Assembly: GCF_000452705.1 (NCBI RefSeq)
Contig: NZ_CP007014.1
Location: forward strand, 5,238,501 to 5,302,500
From: Pseudomonas syringae CC1557
GTDB taxonomy: Bacteria; Pseudomonadota; Gammaproteobacteria; Pseudomonadales; Pseudomonadaceae
Length of the DNA stretch: 64,000 nt
Direction of reading: 5' to 3'
A program made the translations under genes and the position numbers. Position 1 is the first letter of the stretch. The number at the start of each line of letters is the position of its first letter. Below the pieces are notes generated by a model. It was not told where the DNA came from, made no database searches, and saw only the letters and a list, made by a program, of their open reading frames with translations. Shown here piece by piece: positions 50,784-61,019 of the stretch.

Positions 50784-51380
50784 ATGATGAACCTCACACA
50801 ACTTGTACTGGCCAGCCACAACGGCGGCAAACTCAAGGAACTCCAGGCCATGCTCGGCGACAGCGTGACGCTGCGCTCGGTCAGCGAGTTCAGTCTCGTC
50901 GAACCGGAAGAGACCGGGCTGTCGTTCGTCGAGAACGCGATCCTCAAGGCGCGCAACGCCTCGCGCCTGTCCGGTCTGCCTGCGCTGGCCGATGACTCGG
51001 GGCTGGCGGTGGATTTTCTCGGCGGCGCGCCGGGCATTTATTCCGCTCGCTACGCCGACGGCAAGGGCGACGCTGCCAACAACGCCAAGCTGCTGGAGGC
51101 ACTGAAAGACGTGCCGGACGAGCAGCGTGGCGCGCAGTTTGTCTGCGTGCTGGCGTTGGTACGGCACGCCGACGACCCGCTGCCGATTCTCTGTGAAGGC
51201 TTGTGGCACGGGCGCATCCTGCACGCCGCCAGCGGCGAACACGGTTTTGGCTACGATCCGCTGTTCTGGGTGCCTGAGCGTGACTGCTCCAGTGCCGAAC
51301 TCGGCCCGACCGAGAAAAACCAGCTCAGCCACCGCGCCCGCGCCATGGTCCTGTTGCGGCAACGCCTGGGCCTGCAATGA
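50784..51380 (+). CDS. rdgB: XTP/dITP pyrophosphatase RdgB
   Basis: Cleanses the nucleotide pool of dITP and XTP. It has 198 aa: [18 protein letters not shown] (nucleotide loop), [38 protein letters not shown] and [15 protein letters not shown] [14 protein letters not shown]. Starts at 50784 or at the next codon (tandem ATGs). It overlaps hemW by four bases. Only 30 bp separate it from metW. Confidence 0.96.
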   Translation: MMNLTQLVLASHNGGKLKELQAMLGDSVTLRSVSEFSLVEPEETGLSFVENAILKARNASRLSGLPALADDSGLAVDFLGGAPGIYSARYADGKGDAANNAKLLEALKDVPDEQRGAQFVCVLALVRHADDPLPILCEGLWHGRILHAASGEHGFGYDPLFWVPERDCSSAELGPTEKNQLSHRARAMVLLRQRLGLQ

Positions 51381-52591
51381 CCCACGATTCGCCAGCGCAG
51401 CCGCTGTTTCTCGGCGCGAGCGGTTTCTCGTCAGAGAGCCCACGCCCTGCGCTGCCGCACCTGCCGCCGTTGTCGCTGTACATTCATATCCCGTGGTGCG
51501 TGCGTAAATGCCCGTACTGCGACTTCAACTCGCATACCGCAAGCCCGGTGCTGCCGGAGCAGGAATACGTCGACGCCCTGCTCGCCGATCTGGATCTGGA
51601 CCTGCCGCACGTCCATGGCCGCGAGCTGCAATCGATTTTCTTCGGTGGTGGCACGCCGAGCCTGTTCAGCGCCGATGCGCTGGGCCGTCTGCTGCAGGGT
51701 GTCGAACAGCGCATCCGTTTTGCCAGCGACATCGAGATCACCCTGGAAGCCAACCCTGGCACGTTCGAACAGGCGAAATTCAGCGCCTATCGCGGCCTCG
51801 GGATCAACCGGCTGTCGATCGGTATCCAGAGCTTTCAGGAATCCAAACTCAAGGCGCTGGGCCGCATCCACAACGGCGACGAAGCCATTCGTGCCGCCGA
51901 CATGGCGCGTCTGGCCGGTTTCGACAACTTCAATCTGGACCTGATGCATGGCTTGCCGGATCAATCCCAGGACGAAGCGCTCGACGATCTGCGTCAGGCC
52001 ATCGCCCTGGCGCCGACTCACTTGTCCTGGTATCAGTTGACACTGGAACCCAACACGGTGTTCTGGAATCAGCCCCCGGTGCTGCCGGAAGACGACATTC
52101 TTTGGGATATTCAGGAAACCGGGCAACAGTTGCTGGCCACTCATGGGTACGCGCAGTACGAAGTGTCGGCCTACGCGCAAGCCGGGAAACCGGCGCGGCA
52201 TAACCTCAATTACTGGGCGTTCGGTGATTTCATCGGCATCGGCGCGGGCGCCCACGGCAAGCTGAGTCATCCGGACGGGCGCATCATCCGTACCTGGAAG
52301 ACCCGGCTGCCGAAGGACTACCTGAACCCGGAGAAGCCGTTTCAAGCAGGCTCGAAGCTGCTGCCGCTGGACGAATTGCCGTTTGAATTCCTGATGAACG
52401 CGCTGCGACTGACAAATGGTGTGGAGGCTGCGTTATTTCGCGAAAGAACGGGTCTAAGCGTCGACTCACTGGCCGAAGCCCGGCAACAGGCCGAGCAAAA
52501 GGGCCTGCTGCAGGATGACCCGACACGTCTGGTCGCCACGCCACAAGGCCAGTTGTTCCTCAATGACTTGCTGCAATACTTTCTGATCTAA
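51377..52591 (+). CDS. hemW: Radical SAM heme chaperone HemW
   Basis: 404 aa. The radical-SAM cluster motif is C-x3-C-x2-C in [16 protein letters not shown], followed by [17 protein letters not shown] and [10 protein letters not shown]. HemW resembles coproporphyrinogen dehydrogenase HemN but acts as a heme-binding chaperone; this protein has the shorter N-terminus of the HemW group. It is translationally coupled to rdgB. Confidence 0.93.
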   Translation: MTHDSPAQPLFLGASGFSSESPRPALPHLPPLSLYIHIPWCVRKCPYCDFNSHTASPVLPEQEYVDALLADLDLDLPHVHGRELQSIFFGGGTPSLFSADALGRLLQGVEQRIRFASDIEITLEANPGTFEQAKFSAYRGLGINRLSIGIQSFQESKLKALGRIHNGDEAIRAADMARLAGFDNFNLDLMHGLPDQSQDEALDDLRQAIALAPTHLSWYQLTLEPNTVFWNQPPVLPEDDILWDIQETGQQLLATHGYAQYEVSAYAQAGKPARHNLNYWAFGDFIGIGAGAHGKLSHPDGRIIRTWKTRLPKDYLNPEKPFQAGSKLLPLDELPFEFLMNALRLTNGVEAALFRERTGLSVDSLAEARQQAEQKGLLQDDPTRLVATPQGQLFLNDLLQYFLI

Positions 52592-52600
52592 GGACTCTGC

Positions 52601-52924
52601 ATGGATTTCGTACTCGACTTGCTCGCCACCGTTTCGCGCTGGAGTCGCAGCAATCTTTCGGAAATCGCACTGGCCCTGGTGGGCTGCCTGCTCGTGCTGT
52701 TCGGCTCGGACATCAAAGGCTGGATCGAACAACGCATCAGCAGCATGACCGGCGCCCTGCGCATCCCGCTCATCGCCCTGCTCTGCGCGGTCGGCAGCGG
52801 CGCGGCACTGATCTATGCCACGCCGTGGGTAGTACGAGGCCTCAGCCAGTTCAACAACTACAGCCTGGCACCGGTGCTGTTGGTGGTGCTGGTGTTGATA
52901 GGCGTGATTGCCGACCGCAAGTAA
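52601..52924 (+). CDS. DUF3392 inner-membrane protein
   Basis: 107 aa with three predicted membrane helices (about 20-40 ALALVGCLLVLFGSDI, 55-75 IPLIALLCAVGSGAAL, 84-104 YSLAPVLLVVLVLIGV). It matches the small DUF3392 family often found after hemW; function unknown. It starts nine bases after the hemW stop and ends before a terminator. Confidence 0.85.
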   Translation: MDFVLDLLATVSRWSRSNLSEIALALVGCLLVLFGSDIKGWIEQRISSMTGALRIPLIALLCAVGSGAALIYATPWVVRGLSQFNNYSLAPVLLVVLVLIGVIADRK

Positions 52925-52945
52925 GCGCTCCTTTTCAAACGCAGC

Positions 52946-52975
52946 AAAAAGCCCGACATCTCTGCCGGGCTTTTT
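52946..52975. terminator. Bidirectional rho-independent terminator
   Basis: AAAAAGCCCG / CGGGCTTTTT stem with a ten-base loop, between the convergent DUF3392 gene and ilvD. Confidence 0.9.
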
Positions 52976-52992
52976 GTGGTTACAGCTGCGGA

Positions 52993-54840
52993 TCAAGGCA
53001 CCAGTTTGTCCAGCAACGCCTTGTCACGTACAGCGCCCTTGTCGGCACTGGTCGCCAGCAGGGCGTAGGCCTTGAGGGCGGTGGTCACTTTACGTGGCCG
53101 CGACTCGACCGGCTTCCAGCCTTTCTTGTCCTGTTCGGCACGCCGCTCGGCCATCTCGGCATCGTCGATCAACAGGTTGATCGAGCGATTCGGAATGTCG
53201 ATCAGCACCTTGTCGCCATCGCGGACCAGACCAATCGCACCGCCTGCCGCCGCTTCCGGCGAAGCATGGCCGATGGACAGGCCAGAAGTGCCACCCGAAA
53301 AACGGCCGTCAGTGAGCAGCGCGCAATCCTTGCCCAGCCCTTTGGATTTAAGGTACGAGGTCGGGTAAAGCATTTCCTGCATGCCCGGACCGCCTTTCGG
53401 GCCTTCGTAACGAATGATCACGATATCGCCGGCCTTCACTTCGTCGGCGAGGATCCCGCGCACAGCGCTGTCCTGGCTTTCGAAGATCTTCGCGTTGCCT
53501 TCAAAGACGTGAATCGACTCATCGACGCCTGCGGTTTTCACCACGCAGCCATCCAGCGCGATGTTGCCGTACAGCACGGCCAGGCCACCTTCCTGCGAAT
53601 AGGCATGCTCGACGCTGCGGATACAGCCGTTTTCACGGTCATCATCCAGGCTTTCCCAACGGGTCGACTGGCTGAACGCGGTCTGCGTCGGAATGCCTGC
53701 CGGGCCTGCCTTGAAGAAGGTGTGCACCGCTTCATCGTCAGTCTGGGTGATGTCCCATTTGGCGATGCCTTCGGCCAGGGTCTTGCTGTGTACGGTCGGC
53801 AGGTCAGTGTGCAATAGGCCGCCACGGGCCAGTTCGCCGAGGATGCTGAAGATCCCGCCAGCGCGGTGCACATCTTCCATGTGGTACTTCTGGATGTTCG
53901 GCGCAACCTTGCACAGCTGTGGGACTTTGCGTGACAGAAGGTCGATGTGATGCAGGTCGAAGTCGATCTCGGCTTCCTGAGCGGCGGCCAGCAAGTGCAG
54001 GATGGTGTTGGTCGAACCGCCCATGGCGATGTCCAGCGTCATGGCGTTCTCGAACGCCTTGAAGTTGGCGATGTTGCGCGGCAACACCGAGTCGTCGTTT
54101 TCCTTGTAGTACTGTCGGCACAGGTCAACGATGGTCCGGCCGGCCTGCAGGAACAGTTGCTCGCGGTCGCTGTGGGTGGCGAGGGCCGAACCATTGCCCG
54201 GCAAGGCCAGACCCAGCGCTTCGGTCAGGCAGTTCATGGAGTTGGCAGTGAACATGCCCGAGCAGGAACCGCAGGTCGGGCAGGCACTTCGCTCGTATTC
54301 GGCGACTTTTTCGTCGCTGGCAGTCGAGTCGGCGGCGATGACCATCGCGTCGACCAGATCCAGACCATGGCTGGCCAGTTTGGTCTTGCCCGCTTCCATC
54401 GGTCCGCCGGAGACGAAGACCACCGGGATGTTCAGGCGCAGCGCCGCCATCAGCATGCCAGGGGTGATCTTGTCGCAGTTGGAAATGCACACGATGGCGT
54501 CGGCGCAATGCGCGTTGACCATGTACTCGACCGAGTCGGCAATGATCTCGCGGCTCGGCAGCGAATAGAGCATGCCGTCGTGCCCCATGGCGATGCCGTC
54601 ATCGACCGCAATGGTATTGAATTCCTTGGCCACGCCACCGGCGCGTTCGACTTCACGAGCGACCAGTTGGCCCATGTCCTTGAGGTGGACGTGGCCCGGT
54701 ACGAACTGGGTGAAGGAGTTGGCAATGGCAATGATCGGTTTCTTGAAATCTTCGTCTTTCATGCCCGTAGCGCGCCACAGGGCACGAGCGCCGGCCATGT
54801 TGCGGCCGTGGGTAGACGTTTTAGAGCGGTAATCAGGCAT
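52993..54840 (-). CDS. ilvD: Dihydroxy-acid dehydratase
   Basis: Dehydrates dihydroxy acids in valine, isoleucine and pantothenate synthesis. It has 615 aa. Iron-sulfur ligand motifs are [13 protein letters not shown] and [18 protein letters not shown]; the catalytic Ser region is [20 protein letters not shown]. The start at 54840 ([18 protein letters not shown]) matches the family. Divergent from alaC; terminator shared with the DUF3392 gene. Confidence 0.97.
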   Translation of the reverse strand: MPDYRSKTSTHGRNMAGARALWRATGMKDEDFKKPIIAIANSFTQFVPGHVHLKDMGQLVAREVERAGGVAKEFNTIAVDDGIAMGHDGMLYSLPSREIIADSVEYMVNAHCADAIVCISNCDKITPGMLMAALRLNIPVVFVSGGPMEAGKTKLASHGLDLVDAMVIAADSTASDEKVAEYERSACPTCGSCSGMFTANSMNCLTEALGLALPGNGSALATHSDREQLFLQAGRTIVDLCRQYYKENDDSVLPRNIANFKAFENAMTLDIAMGGSTNTILHLLAAAQEAEIDFDLHHIDLLSRKVPQLCKVAPNIQKYHMEDVHRAGGIFSILGELARGGLLHTDLPTVHSKTLAEGIAKWDITQTDDEAVHTFFKAGPAGIPTQTAFSQSTRWESLDDDRENGCIRSVEHAYSQEGGLAVLYGNIALDGCVVKTAGVDESIHVFEGNAKIFESQDSAVRGILADEVKAGDIVIIRYEGPKGGPGMQEMLYPTSYLKSKGLGKDCALLTDGRFSGGTSGLSIGHASPEAAAGGAIGLVRDGDKVLIDIPNRSINLLIDDAEMAERRAEQDKKGWKPVESRPRKVTTALKAYALLATSADKGAVRDKALLDKLVP

Positions 54841-55179
54841 TGGAGCACTCCGGCAAACATTAAGGCTGATCAGGAAGGGAGTGAGCTTCTATTGACGTCG
54901 CGGGCGTGCGGGAGTGACCGCAGGCAGCGAAGAAACCGAACACCACGGGATCACCGTGCACTCGGCCTGAGCTCATAAACCCGCCGGGGGATGACTGGCG
55001 ATGAATAACGCCGATTCTACACCGCCGAATCATTCGATGGGGTCCGAATATCGCCACCGGCCATGCGCTGCAAATCGCGGTGGACAAAACGCTGTCAGCG
55101 CATCTATCTTCCTCGCCAGGCCGCCTCATGTGGCCGCGTCGCTCGGACGGTTCCGGGCGCTTACGTTTGCGAGATAACC
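54841..55179. other. 339-bp divergent spacer between ilvD and alaC
   Basis: Holds the promoters of both genes but no motif I can place firmly; TAGAAT on the minus strand near 55013-55018 could be an ilvD -10. An 89-codon frame on the minus strand (54860-55129) has no family support and no run of Ile, Val or Leu codons, so I do not call an attenuation leader. Confidence 0.4.
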
Positions 55180-56385
55180 ATGGCCGACCAAGGTTCGCCG
55201 CGCCGCTTTGCGCGCATAGATCGACTCCCCCCTTATGTGTTCAACATCACCGCCGAGCTGAAAATGGCTGCTCGCCGTCGCGGTGAGGACATTATCGACT
55301 TGAGCATGGGCAACCCCGATGGGCCTACGCCGCCGCACATTGTCGAAAAACTGGTCACCGTCGCCCAGCGCGAAGACACCCACGGTTACTCCACCTCACG
55401 CGGCATTCCGCGCCTGCGCCGGGCGATTTCCAACTGGTACAAGAAGCGCTATGAGGTCGATATCGACCCCGAAACTGAAGCGATTGTCACCATTGGCTCC
55501 AAGGAAGGCCTCGCGCACCTGATGCTCGCCACGCTGGACCAGGGCGATACGGTGCTGGTGCCCAACCCCAGCTATCCGATCCACATCTACGGTGCCGTGA
55601 TTGCCGGCGCCCAGGTGCGGTCGGTACCACTGGTGCCGGGTGTGGATTTTTTCGCCGAACTGGAAAAGGCGATTCGCGGCTCGATTCCCAAGCCGAAGAT
55701 GATGATTCTCGGCTTCCCGTCGAACCCGACGGCGCAATGCGTGGAGCTGGATTTCTTCGAGCGCGTGGTGGCGCTGGCCAAACAGTACGACGTGCTGGTG
55801 GTGCATGACCTTGCGTATGCCGACATCGTTTACGACGGCTGGAAAGCTCCATCGATCATGCAGGTTCCTGGAGCCAAGGACATCGCGGTCGAGTTCTTCA
55901 CCCTGTCCAAGAGCTACAACATGGCGGGCTGGCGAATCGGCTTCATGGTCGGCAACCCGGAGCTGGTCAACGCGCTGGGGCGCATCAAGAGCTACCACGA
56001 CTACGGCACTTTCACGCCGTTGCAGGTCGCGGCTATCGCCGCTCTGGAAGGTGATCAGCAATGCGTGCTCGACATCGCCGAGCAGTATCGCCAGCGCCGC
56101 AACGTGCTGGTCAAGGGTCTGCATGAACTGGGCTGGATGGTCGAGAACCCCAAGGCCTCGATGTATGTCTGGGCGAAGATTCCCGAGGCCTACGCGCACC
56201 TGGGCTCGCTGGAATTTGCCAAGAAGCTGCTGGCCGAAGCCAAAGTCTGCGTTTCGCCGGGTGTCGGTTTTGGTGAGTACGGCGACGATCATGTGCGTTT
56301 CGCGCTGATCGAAAACCAGGACCGCATCCGTCAGGCCGTGCGCGGAATACGCAACATGTTCCGGGCGGACGAGAAGCTCAAGTAA
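55180..56385 (+). CDS. alaC: Alanine transaminase AlaC
   Basis: PLP-dependent class I/II aminotransferase making alanine from pyruvate and glutamate, very close to E. coli AlaC (YfdZ). It has 401 aa: [20 protein letters not shown] at the N-terminus, [31 protein letters not shown], the PLP Lys in [17 protein letters not shown], and the carboxylate-binding Arg in [11 protein letters not shown]. The ATG at 55180 is where conservation starts; the frame is open from 55063. Confidence 0.94.
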   Translation: MADQGSPRRFARIDRLPPYVFNITAELKMAARRRGEDIIDLSMGNPDGPTPPHIVEKLVTVAQREDTHGYSTSRGIPRLRRAISNWYKKRYEVDIDPETEAIVTIGSKEGLAHLMLATLDQGDTVLVPNPSYPIHIYGAVIAGAQVRSVPLVPGVDFFAELEKAIRGSIPKPKMMILGFPSNPTAQCVELDFFERVVALAKQYDVLVVHDLAYADIVYDGWKAPSIMQVPGAKDIAVEFFTLSKSYNMAGWRIGFMVGNPELVNALGRIKSYHDYGTFTPLQVAAIAALEGDQQCVLDIAEQYRQRRNVLVKGLHELGWMVENPKASMYVWAKIPEAYAHLGSLEFAKKLLAEAKVCVSPGVGFGEYGDDHVRFALIENQDRIRQAVRGIRNMFRADEKLK

Positions 56386-56398
56386 CGAACCCCGATGA

Positions 56399-56418
56399 GC
56401 CCGGGAAACCGGGCCTTT
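56399..56418 (+). terminator. Weak hairpin terminator after alaC
   Basis: GCCCGG-GAAA-CCGGGC stem-loop followed by only three T, 13 bp after the alaC stop. Confidence 0.45.
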
Positions 56419-56435
56419 CAAGCTGCCTGATCAGG

Positions 56436-56576
56436 ATCGGACGCGGAGCGTCCAGAACTGCATGCCCACGCGGAGCGTTGGCACGAGAAGTATTCTCCCG
56501 GACCCCGCTCGTTCCGCACGCTCTGCGTGGGAACGCCTTGGGTGACGCTCCGCGTCACAAATCTGCGCTGCGCCAC
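56436..56576 (-). repeat. Palindrome-rich intergenic repeat, copy 5 (inverted, diverged)
   Basis: Same modules read on the opposite strand: GGACGC-GGA-GCGTCC, GCATGCCCACGCGGAGCGT, CGCACGCTCTGCGTGGGAACG and GTGACGCTCCGCGTCAC. It is less similar to the other copies and ends about 27 bp before the heat-shock promoter of hslV. Confidence 0.75.
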
Positions 56577-56602
56577 ATCATCCCGGTCTTCGGCCCCCAA
56601 GG

Positions 56603-56629
56603 TTGAAATCCTCGCCCCCACCCCCATAT
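56603..56629 (+). promoter_or_regulatory. Sigma-32 (RpoH) heat-shock promoter of hslVU
   Basis: TTGAAA (56603-56608), a 13-bp spacer, then CCCCATAT (56622-56629). This matches the RpoH consensus CTTGAAA / CCCCATNT almost perfectly and predicts a transcript start about 40 bp before hslV, a classic heat-shock operon. Confidence 0.85.
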
Positions 56630-56676
56630 GAGTTTGCATCAGGGCATTTTCGCCCCGCTGTGTGGAGACTCTCCCC

Positions 56677-57207
56677 TTGACCACCATCGTATCAGTGCGC
56701 CGTCACGGCAAAGTCGTCATGGCTGGCGACGGCCAGGTTTCCCTGGGCAACACCGTCATGAAAGGCAACGCCAAGAAGGTGCGCCGCCTCTACCACGGTG
56801 AAGTGATCGCCGGATTTGCCGGTGCCACCGCCGATGCATTCACGCTGTTCGAGCGCTTTGAAGCCCAGCTGGAAAAACACCAGGGGCATCTGGTTCGCGC
56901 AGCCGTCGAGCTGGCCAAGGACTGGCGTACCGATCGCTCATTGAGCCGTCTTGAGGCCATGCTGGCGGTCGCCAACAAAGACGCCTCACTGATCATCACC
57001 GGTAACGGCGATGTCGTCGAACCCGAGGATGGCCTGATTGCCATGGGTTCCGGCGGTGCGTTTGCTCAGGCTGCTGCGCGTGCCCTGCTGCTCAAGACCG
57101 ATCTTTCAGCACGCGAAATCGCCGAAACTTCTCTGCATATCGCCGGCGATATCTGTGTGTTCACCAACCACAACATTACTATTGAGGAGCAGGACCTCGC
57201 CGGTTAA
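56677..57207 (+). CDS. hslV: ATP-dependent protease subunit HslV
   Basis: Proteasome-like peptidase of the HslUV heat-shock protease. It has 176 aa from a TTG at 56677, which gives (M)[19 protein letters not shown]. The first Thr must follow the initiator because it becomes the N-terminal nucleophile, and GGAG lies nine bases upstream; a start at 56662 would bury it. Also visible are [15 protein letters not shown] and the C-terminal [11 protein letters not shown]. It lies upstream of hslU (66-bp gap) behind an RpoH promoter. Confidence 0.95.
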   Translation: MTTIVSVRRHGKVVMAGDGQVSLGNTVMKGNAKKVRRLYHGEVIAGFAGATADAFTLFERFEAQLEKHQGHLVRAAVELAKDWRTDRSLSRLEAMLAVANKDASLIITGNGDVVEPEDGLIAMGSGGAFAQAAARALLLKTDLSAREIAETSLHIAGDICVFTNHNITIEEQDLAG

Positions 57208-57273
57208 GCCCTTGCCGGGCCGCCTGCGTTGCGGCCCCATCGGCTTCACTGTGCCAGAGGACCGTGAATAACC

Positions 57274-58611
57274 ATGGCCATGACTCCCCGCGAAATCGTC
57301 CACGAACTCAACCGCCATATCATCGGCCAGGACGATGCCAAGCGCGCCGTCGCCATTGCCCTGCGCAATCGCTGGCGCCGCATGCAGTTGCCTGAAGAGC
57401 TGCGCGTCGAAGTGACGCCGAAAAATATTCTGATGATCGGTCCGACCGGTGTCGGCAAAACCGAAATCGCCCGACGCCTGGCCAAGCTCGCCAATGCACC
57501 GTTCATCAAGGTCGAAGCGACCAAATTCACTGAAGTCGGCTACGTCGGTCGCGATGTGGAGTCGATCATCCGCGATCTTGCCGATGCAGCGATCAAGCTC
57601 CTGCGTGAACAGGAAATCGTCAAAGTCCGGCATCGTGCTGAAGATGCTGCCGAAGAGCGCATCCTCGATGCCCTGCTGCCGCCTGCCCGCGTGGGTTTCA
57701 ACGAAGACCCGGCGCAGAGCAGCGATTCCAATACTCGCCAACTGTTCCGCAAGCGCCTGCGCGAAGGCCAGCTGGATGACAAGGAAATCGAGCTCGAACT
57801 CAGCGAGACCGTGGGTGTCGACATTTCCGCGCCGCCCGGCATGGAAGAGATGACCAATCAGTTGCAGAGCCTGTTTGCCAACATAGGCAAGGGCAAGACC
57901 AAGAGCCGCAAGCTTAAGGTCAAGGATGCACTCAAGCTGGTGCGCGAAGAAGAGGCTGGCCGTCTGGTCAACGAAGAAGAGCTGAAGGCCAAGGCGCTGG
58001 AAGCGGTCGAGCAGCACGGTATCGTGTTTATCGACGAGATCGACAAAGTCGCCAAACGGGGTAATTCGGGCGGTGTCGATGTGTCCCGCGAAGGCGTACA
58101 GCGCGACTTGCTGCCGCTGATCGAAGGCTGCACCGTGAACACCAAGCTGGGCATGGTCAAGACCGACCACATCCTGTTCATCGCGTCCGGCGCGTTCCAC
58201 CTCAGCAAGCCGAGTGATCTGGTGCCCGAGCTGCAAGGTCGCCTGCCGATCCGTGTCGAACTCAAAGCACTGTCGCCACAGGATTTCGAACGCATTCTCA
58301 GCGAGCCGCATGCATCGCTTACCGAGCAGTACCGCGAATTGCTTAAAACCGAAGGCCTGAAGATCGAGTTCAAGCCCGAAGGCATCAAGCGTCTTGCCGA
58401 GATCGCCTGGCAGGTCAACGAGAAGACTGAAAACATCGGCGCTCGCCGTCTGCATACGCTGCTTGAGCGTCTGCTGGAAGAAGTCTCGTTCAGCGCAGGC
58501 GACCTGGCCATCAGCCCGGACGCAGCACCGATCGAAATTGATGCCGAGTACGTCAATAGCCACCTGGGCGACCTGGCGGAAAACGAAGACCTGTCGCGTT
58601 ATATTCTCTAG
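57274..58611 (+). CDS. hslU: ATP-dependent unfoldase subunit HslU
   Basis: AAA+ unfoldase feeding HslV. It has 445 aa: N-terminal [21 protein letters not shown], Walker [18 protein letters not shown], an I-domain insertion (about 110-240), Walker [16 protein letters not shown], sensor and Arg-finger region [17 protein letters not shown], and C-terminal DLSRYIL, which docks into HslV. Confidence 0.97.
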   Translation: MAMTPREIVHELNRHIIGQDDAKRAVAIALRNRWRRMQLPEELRVEVTPKNILMIGPTGVGKTEIARRLAKLANAPFIKVEATKFTEVGYVGRDVESIIRDLADAAIKLLREQEIVKVRHRAEDAAEERILDALLPPARVGFNEDPAQSSDSNTRQLFRKRLREGQLDDKEIELELSETVGVDISAPPGMEEMTNQLQSLFANIGKGKTKSRKLKVKDALKLVREEEAGRLVNEEELKAKALEAVEQHGIVFIDEIDKVAKRGNSGGVDVSREGVQRDLLPLIEGCTVNTKLGMVKTDHILFIASGAFHLSKPSDLVPELQGRLPIRVELKALSPQDFERILSEPHASLTEQYRELLKTEGLKIEFKPEGIKRLAEIAWQVNEKTENIGARRLHTLLERLLEEVSFSAGDLAISPDAAPIEIDAEYVNSHLGDLAENEDLSRYIL

Positions 58612-58633
58612 AGCGGCAAGCTATTGGCTGCAA

Positions 58634-58667
58634 GCTGCAAGCGGTTGTTCACGCTTGCAGCTTTTTT
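58634..58667 (+). terminator. Rho-independent terminator after hslU
   Basis: GCTGCAAGCG / CGCTTGCAGC perfect 10-bp stem, eight-base loop, then six T; 22 bp after the hslU stop. Confidence 0.9.
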
Positions 58668-58711
58668 GCTTCTGGCTGAAGCTTGAAGCTTAAAACCTGA
58701 GGCTGCTTTCA

Positions 58712-59083
58712 ATGCTCCCCACTGCCATTCAGCTGCACAAAGCCTCCAAAACCCTGACCCTGAAATATGCGCCGGATGAGGAATATCACCTGCCCGCCGA
58801 GTTTCTGCGCGTGCATTCTCCGTCTGCCGAGGTTCAGGGGCATGGAAAGCCGATTCTGCAATTCGGCAAATTGGGCGTCGGACTGACCAAGGTCGAACCT
58901 GCCGGGCAATACGCGCTGAAGCTGACCTTCGACGACGGTCACGACAGCGGCCTGTTTACCTGGGATTACCTGTACCAGTTGGCCAGACGCCAGGCTTCTC
59001 TGTGGGAAGACTATGTGCAAGAGCTTGAGAAAGCCGGCAAATCCCGCGACCCTTCCGAGCACGTCGTCAAGCTGATGCTCTGA
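58712..59083 (+). CDS. DUF971-domain protein
   Basis: 123 aa, soluble, matching the DUF971 / gamma-butyrobetaine hydroxylase N-terminal-like fold: LHKASKTLTLKYAPDEEYHLP, AEFLRVHSPSAEVQGHG, LTFDDGHDSGLFTWDYLYQL. The family is thought to be tied to iron-sulfur or cofactor handling; no defined role here. The ATG lies behind the hslU terminator, so it probably has its own promoter. Confidence 0.88.
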   Translation: MLPTAIQLHKASKTLTLKYAPDEEYHLPAEFLRVHSPSAEVQGHGKPILQFGKLGVGLTKVEPAGQYALKLTFDDGHDSGLFTWDYLYQLARRQASLWEDYVQELEKAGKSRDPSEHVVKLML

Positions 59084-59148
59084 TACAGGCAACGCTCAAT
59101 GATCGACGCCGCTTGCGATTTTTTGAAATCTCGCGTAACCAATGGGTG

Positions 59149-59163
59149 TGGCAAGTTCCCTGC
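59149..59163 (+). promoter_or_regulatory. Candidate sigma-54 promoter for phaC1
   Basis: TGGCAAGTTCCCTGC has GG and GC exactly ten bases apart, the -24/-12 pattern of RpoN promoters (consensus TGGCAC-N5-TTGC, with -12 TTGC weakened to CTGC). It would start transcription about 110 bp before phaC1. RpoN promoters have been described for Pseudomonas phaC1, which supports the call. Confidence 0.5.
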
Positions 59164-59285
59164 GTCGGATTGATGCGAAACCTGTAGGCACGTCACACGA
59201 GCAGTAGTACCGGCTAACACGCCTGTGTCACTGGTTCACAGGCAAGGAATGTCAGTGTTCGTCTCAAGACAATGGAGCGTCGTAG

Positions 59286-60965
59286 ATGAGTAACCCGAAA
59301 GACGATGACCTGCAACGCCAGGCCTCCGAGCACACGCTGGGGCTTAACCCGGTCGTAGGTCTTCAGCGCAAGGATTTACTGAGCACTGCGCGCATGGTGC
59401 TGCGTCAGGCCTTCAAGCAACCCGTCCATAGCATCAAGCACGTTGCGCACCTTGGCGCCGAACTGAGGAATGTGTTGTTCGGCAAATCGGCCTTGCAACC
59501 GACCCCGGAGGATCGTCGCTTCAATGATCCGGCCTGGAGCCAGAACCCGCTATACCGCCGCTATCTGCAAACCTACCTGGCCTGGCGCAAGGAATTGCAT
59601 GAGTGGATCGGCGCCAGCAGCCTCACCCCGCAGGACATCAGCCGCGCCCACTTCGTCATCAACCTGATGACTGAGGCCATGTCACCGACCAACTCCGCCG
59701 TCAATCCGGCTGCCGTGAAGCGCTTTTTCGACACGGGCGGCAAAAGCATGCTCGATGGTCTGTCGAACCTGGCCAAGGATCTGGTGAACAACGGCGGTAT
59801 GCCGAGCCAGGTCAATATGGATGCCTTCGAGGTCGGCAAGAATCTGGGTACCACTGAAGGCGCGGTGGTATTTCGCAATGAGGTGCTGGAGCTGATCCAG
59901 TACACACCCATCACCGAGCAAGTCCACGAACGTCCGCTGCTGGTGATCCCGCCGCAGATCAACAAGTTCTATGTCTTCGACCTGAGCCCGGAAAAAAGCC
60001 TGGCGCGGTTTTGTCTGCGCAGTAACGTGCAGACCTTCATCATCAGTTGGCGCAACCCGACCAAGGCGCAACGCGAGTGGGGCCTGTCGACCTACATCGA
60101 GGCACTCAAGGAAGCGGTCGATGTGGTGCTGGCGATCACCGGCAGCAAGGATATCAACATGCTCGGCGCCTGCTCGGGTGGTATCACCTGTACCGCACTG
60201 CTGGGTCACTACGCCGCGCTGGGCGAAAAGAAGGTCAACGCCATGACCCTGCTGGTCAGCGTGCTCGACACCACCCTGGATACCGAGGTGGCGCTGTTCG
60301 TCGACGAGCAGACGCTGGAGTCCGCAAAGCGTCATTCCTATCAGGCGGGAGTGCTGGAAGGGCGCGACATGGCCAAGGTATTCGCCTGGATGCGACCCAA
60401 CGACCTGATCTGGAATTACTGGGTCAACAATTATCTGCTGGGCAACGAGCCGCCGGTGTTCGACATCCTGTTCTGGAACAACGACACCACCCGCCTGCCA
60501 GCCGCCTTTCATGGCGATCTGATCGAAATGTTCAAGAGCAACCCGTTGATCCGTGCCAATGCGCTTGAAGTCTGCGGCACGCCGATCGATCTCAAGCAGG
60601 TCACGGCTGATGTTTTCTGTCTGGCGGGCACCAACGACCACATCACGCCATGGGCTTCCTGTTACAAATCGGCGCGGCTGTTTGGCGGCAAGACTGAATT
60701 CGTGCTGTCCAGCAGCGGCCATATCCAGAGCATTCTCAACCCGCCGGGCAACCCAAAGTCGCGCTACATGACCCATGACGAGCTGCCTGAAGACCCGGCA
60801 ACCTGGCAGGAAAACGCCACCAAACACACGGATTCCTGGTGGCTGCACTGGCAAGACTGGCAGGCCACGCGCTCGGGCAAGCTGAAAAAGGCACCGACGG
60901 CGCTCGGCAACAAGGCATTCCCGCCCGCTCAGGCAGCGCCCGGGACCTATGTTCACGAACGTTAG
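59286..60965 (+). CDS. phaC1: Class II poly(3-hydroxyalkanoate) synthase PhaC1
   Basis: Polymerises medium-chain 3-hydroxyacyl-CoA on PHA granules. It has 559 aa, standard for class II. The lipase-like box is GACSGG with catalytic Cys296; the other triad residues lie in FCLAGTNDHITPW (Asp) and SSSGHIQSILNPPGNPKSRY (His). The N-terminus is MSNPKDDDLQRQASEHTLGLNPV. It starts the phaC1-phaZ-phaD run; a candidate RpoN promoter lies upstream. Confidence 0.97.
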   Translation: MSNPKDDDLQRQASEHTLGLNPVVGLQRKDLLSTARMVLRQAFKQPVHSIKHVAHLGAELRNVLFGKSALQPTPEDRRFNDPAWSQNPLYRRYLQTYLAWRKELHEWIGASSLTPQDISRAHFVINLMTEAMSPTNSAVNPAAVKRFFDTGGKSMLDGLSNLAKDLVNNGGMPSQVNMDAFEVGKNLGTTEGAVVFRNEVLELIQYTPITEQVHERPLLVIPPQINKFYVFDLSPEKSLARFCLRSNVQTFIISWRNPTKAQREWGLSTYIEALKEAVDVVLAITGSKDINMLGACSGGITCTALLGHYAALGEKKVNAMTLLVSVLDTTLDTEVALFVDEQTLESAKRHSYQAGVLEGRDMAKVFAWMRPNDLIWNYWVNNYLLGNEPPVFDILFWNNDTTRLPAAFHGDLIEMFKSNPLIRANALEVCGTPIDLKQVTADVFCLAGTNDHITPWASCYKSARLFGGKTEFVLSSSGHIQSILNPPGNPKSRYMTHDELPEDPATWQENATKHTDSWWLHWQDWQATRSGKLKKAPTALGNKAFPPAQAAPGTYVHER

Positions 60966-61019
60966 GCCCGGACAGACGCAGACAGCGTTCCCAGCGGTTC
61001 AACCTACAGGGCTTCATGC

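Noticed and set aside
54860..55129. Possible ilvD leader peptide
   Set aside because: No run of Ile/Val/Leu codons and no clear terminator/antiterminator pair.
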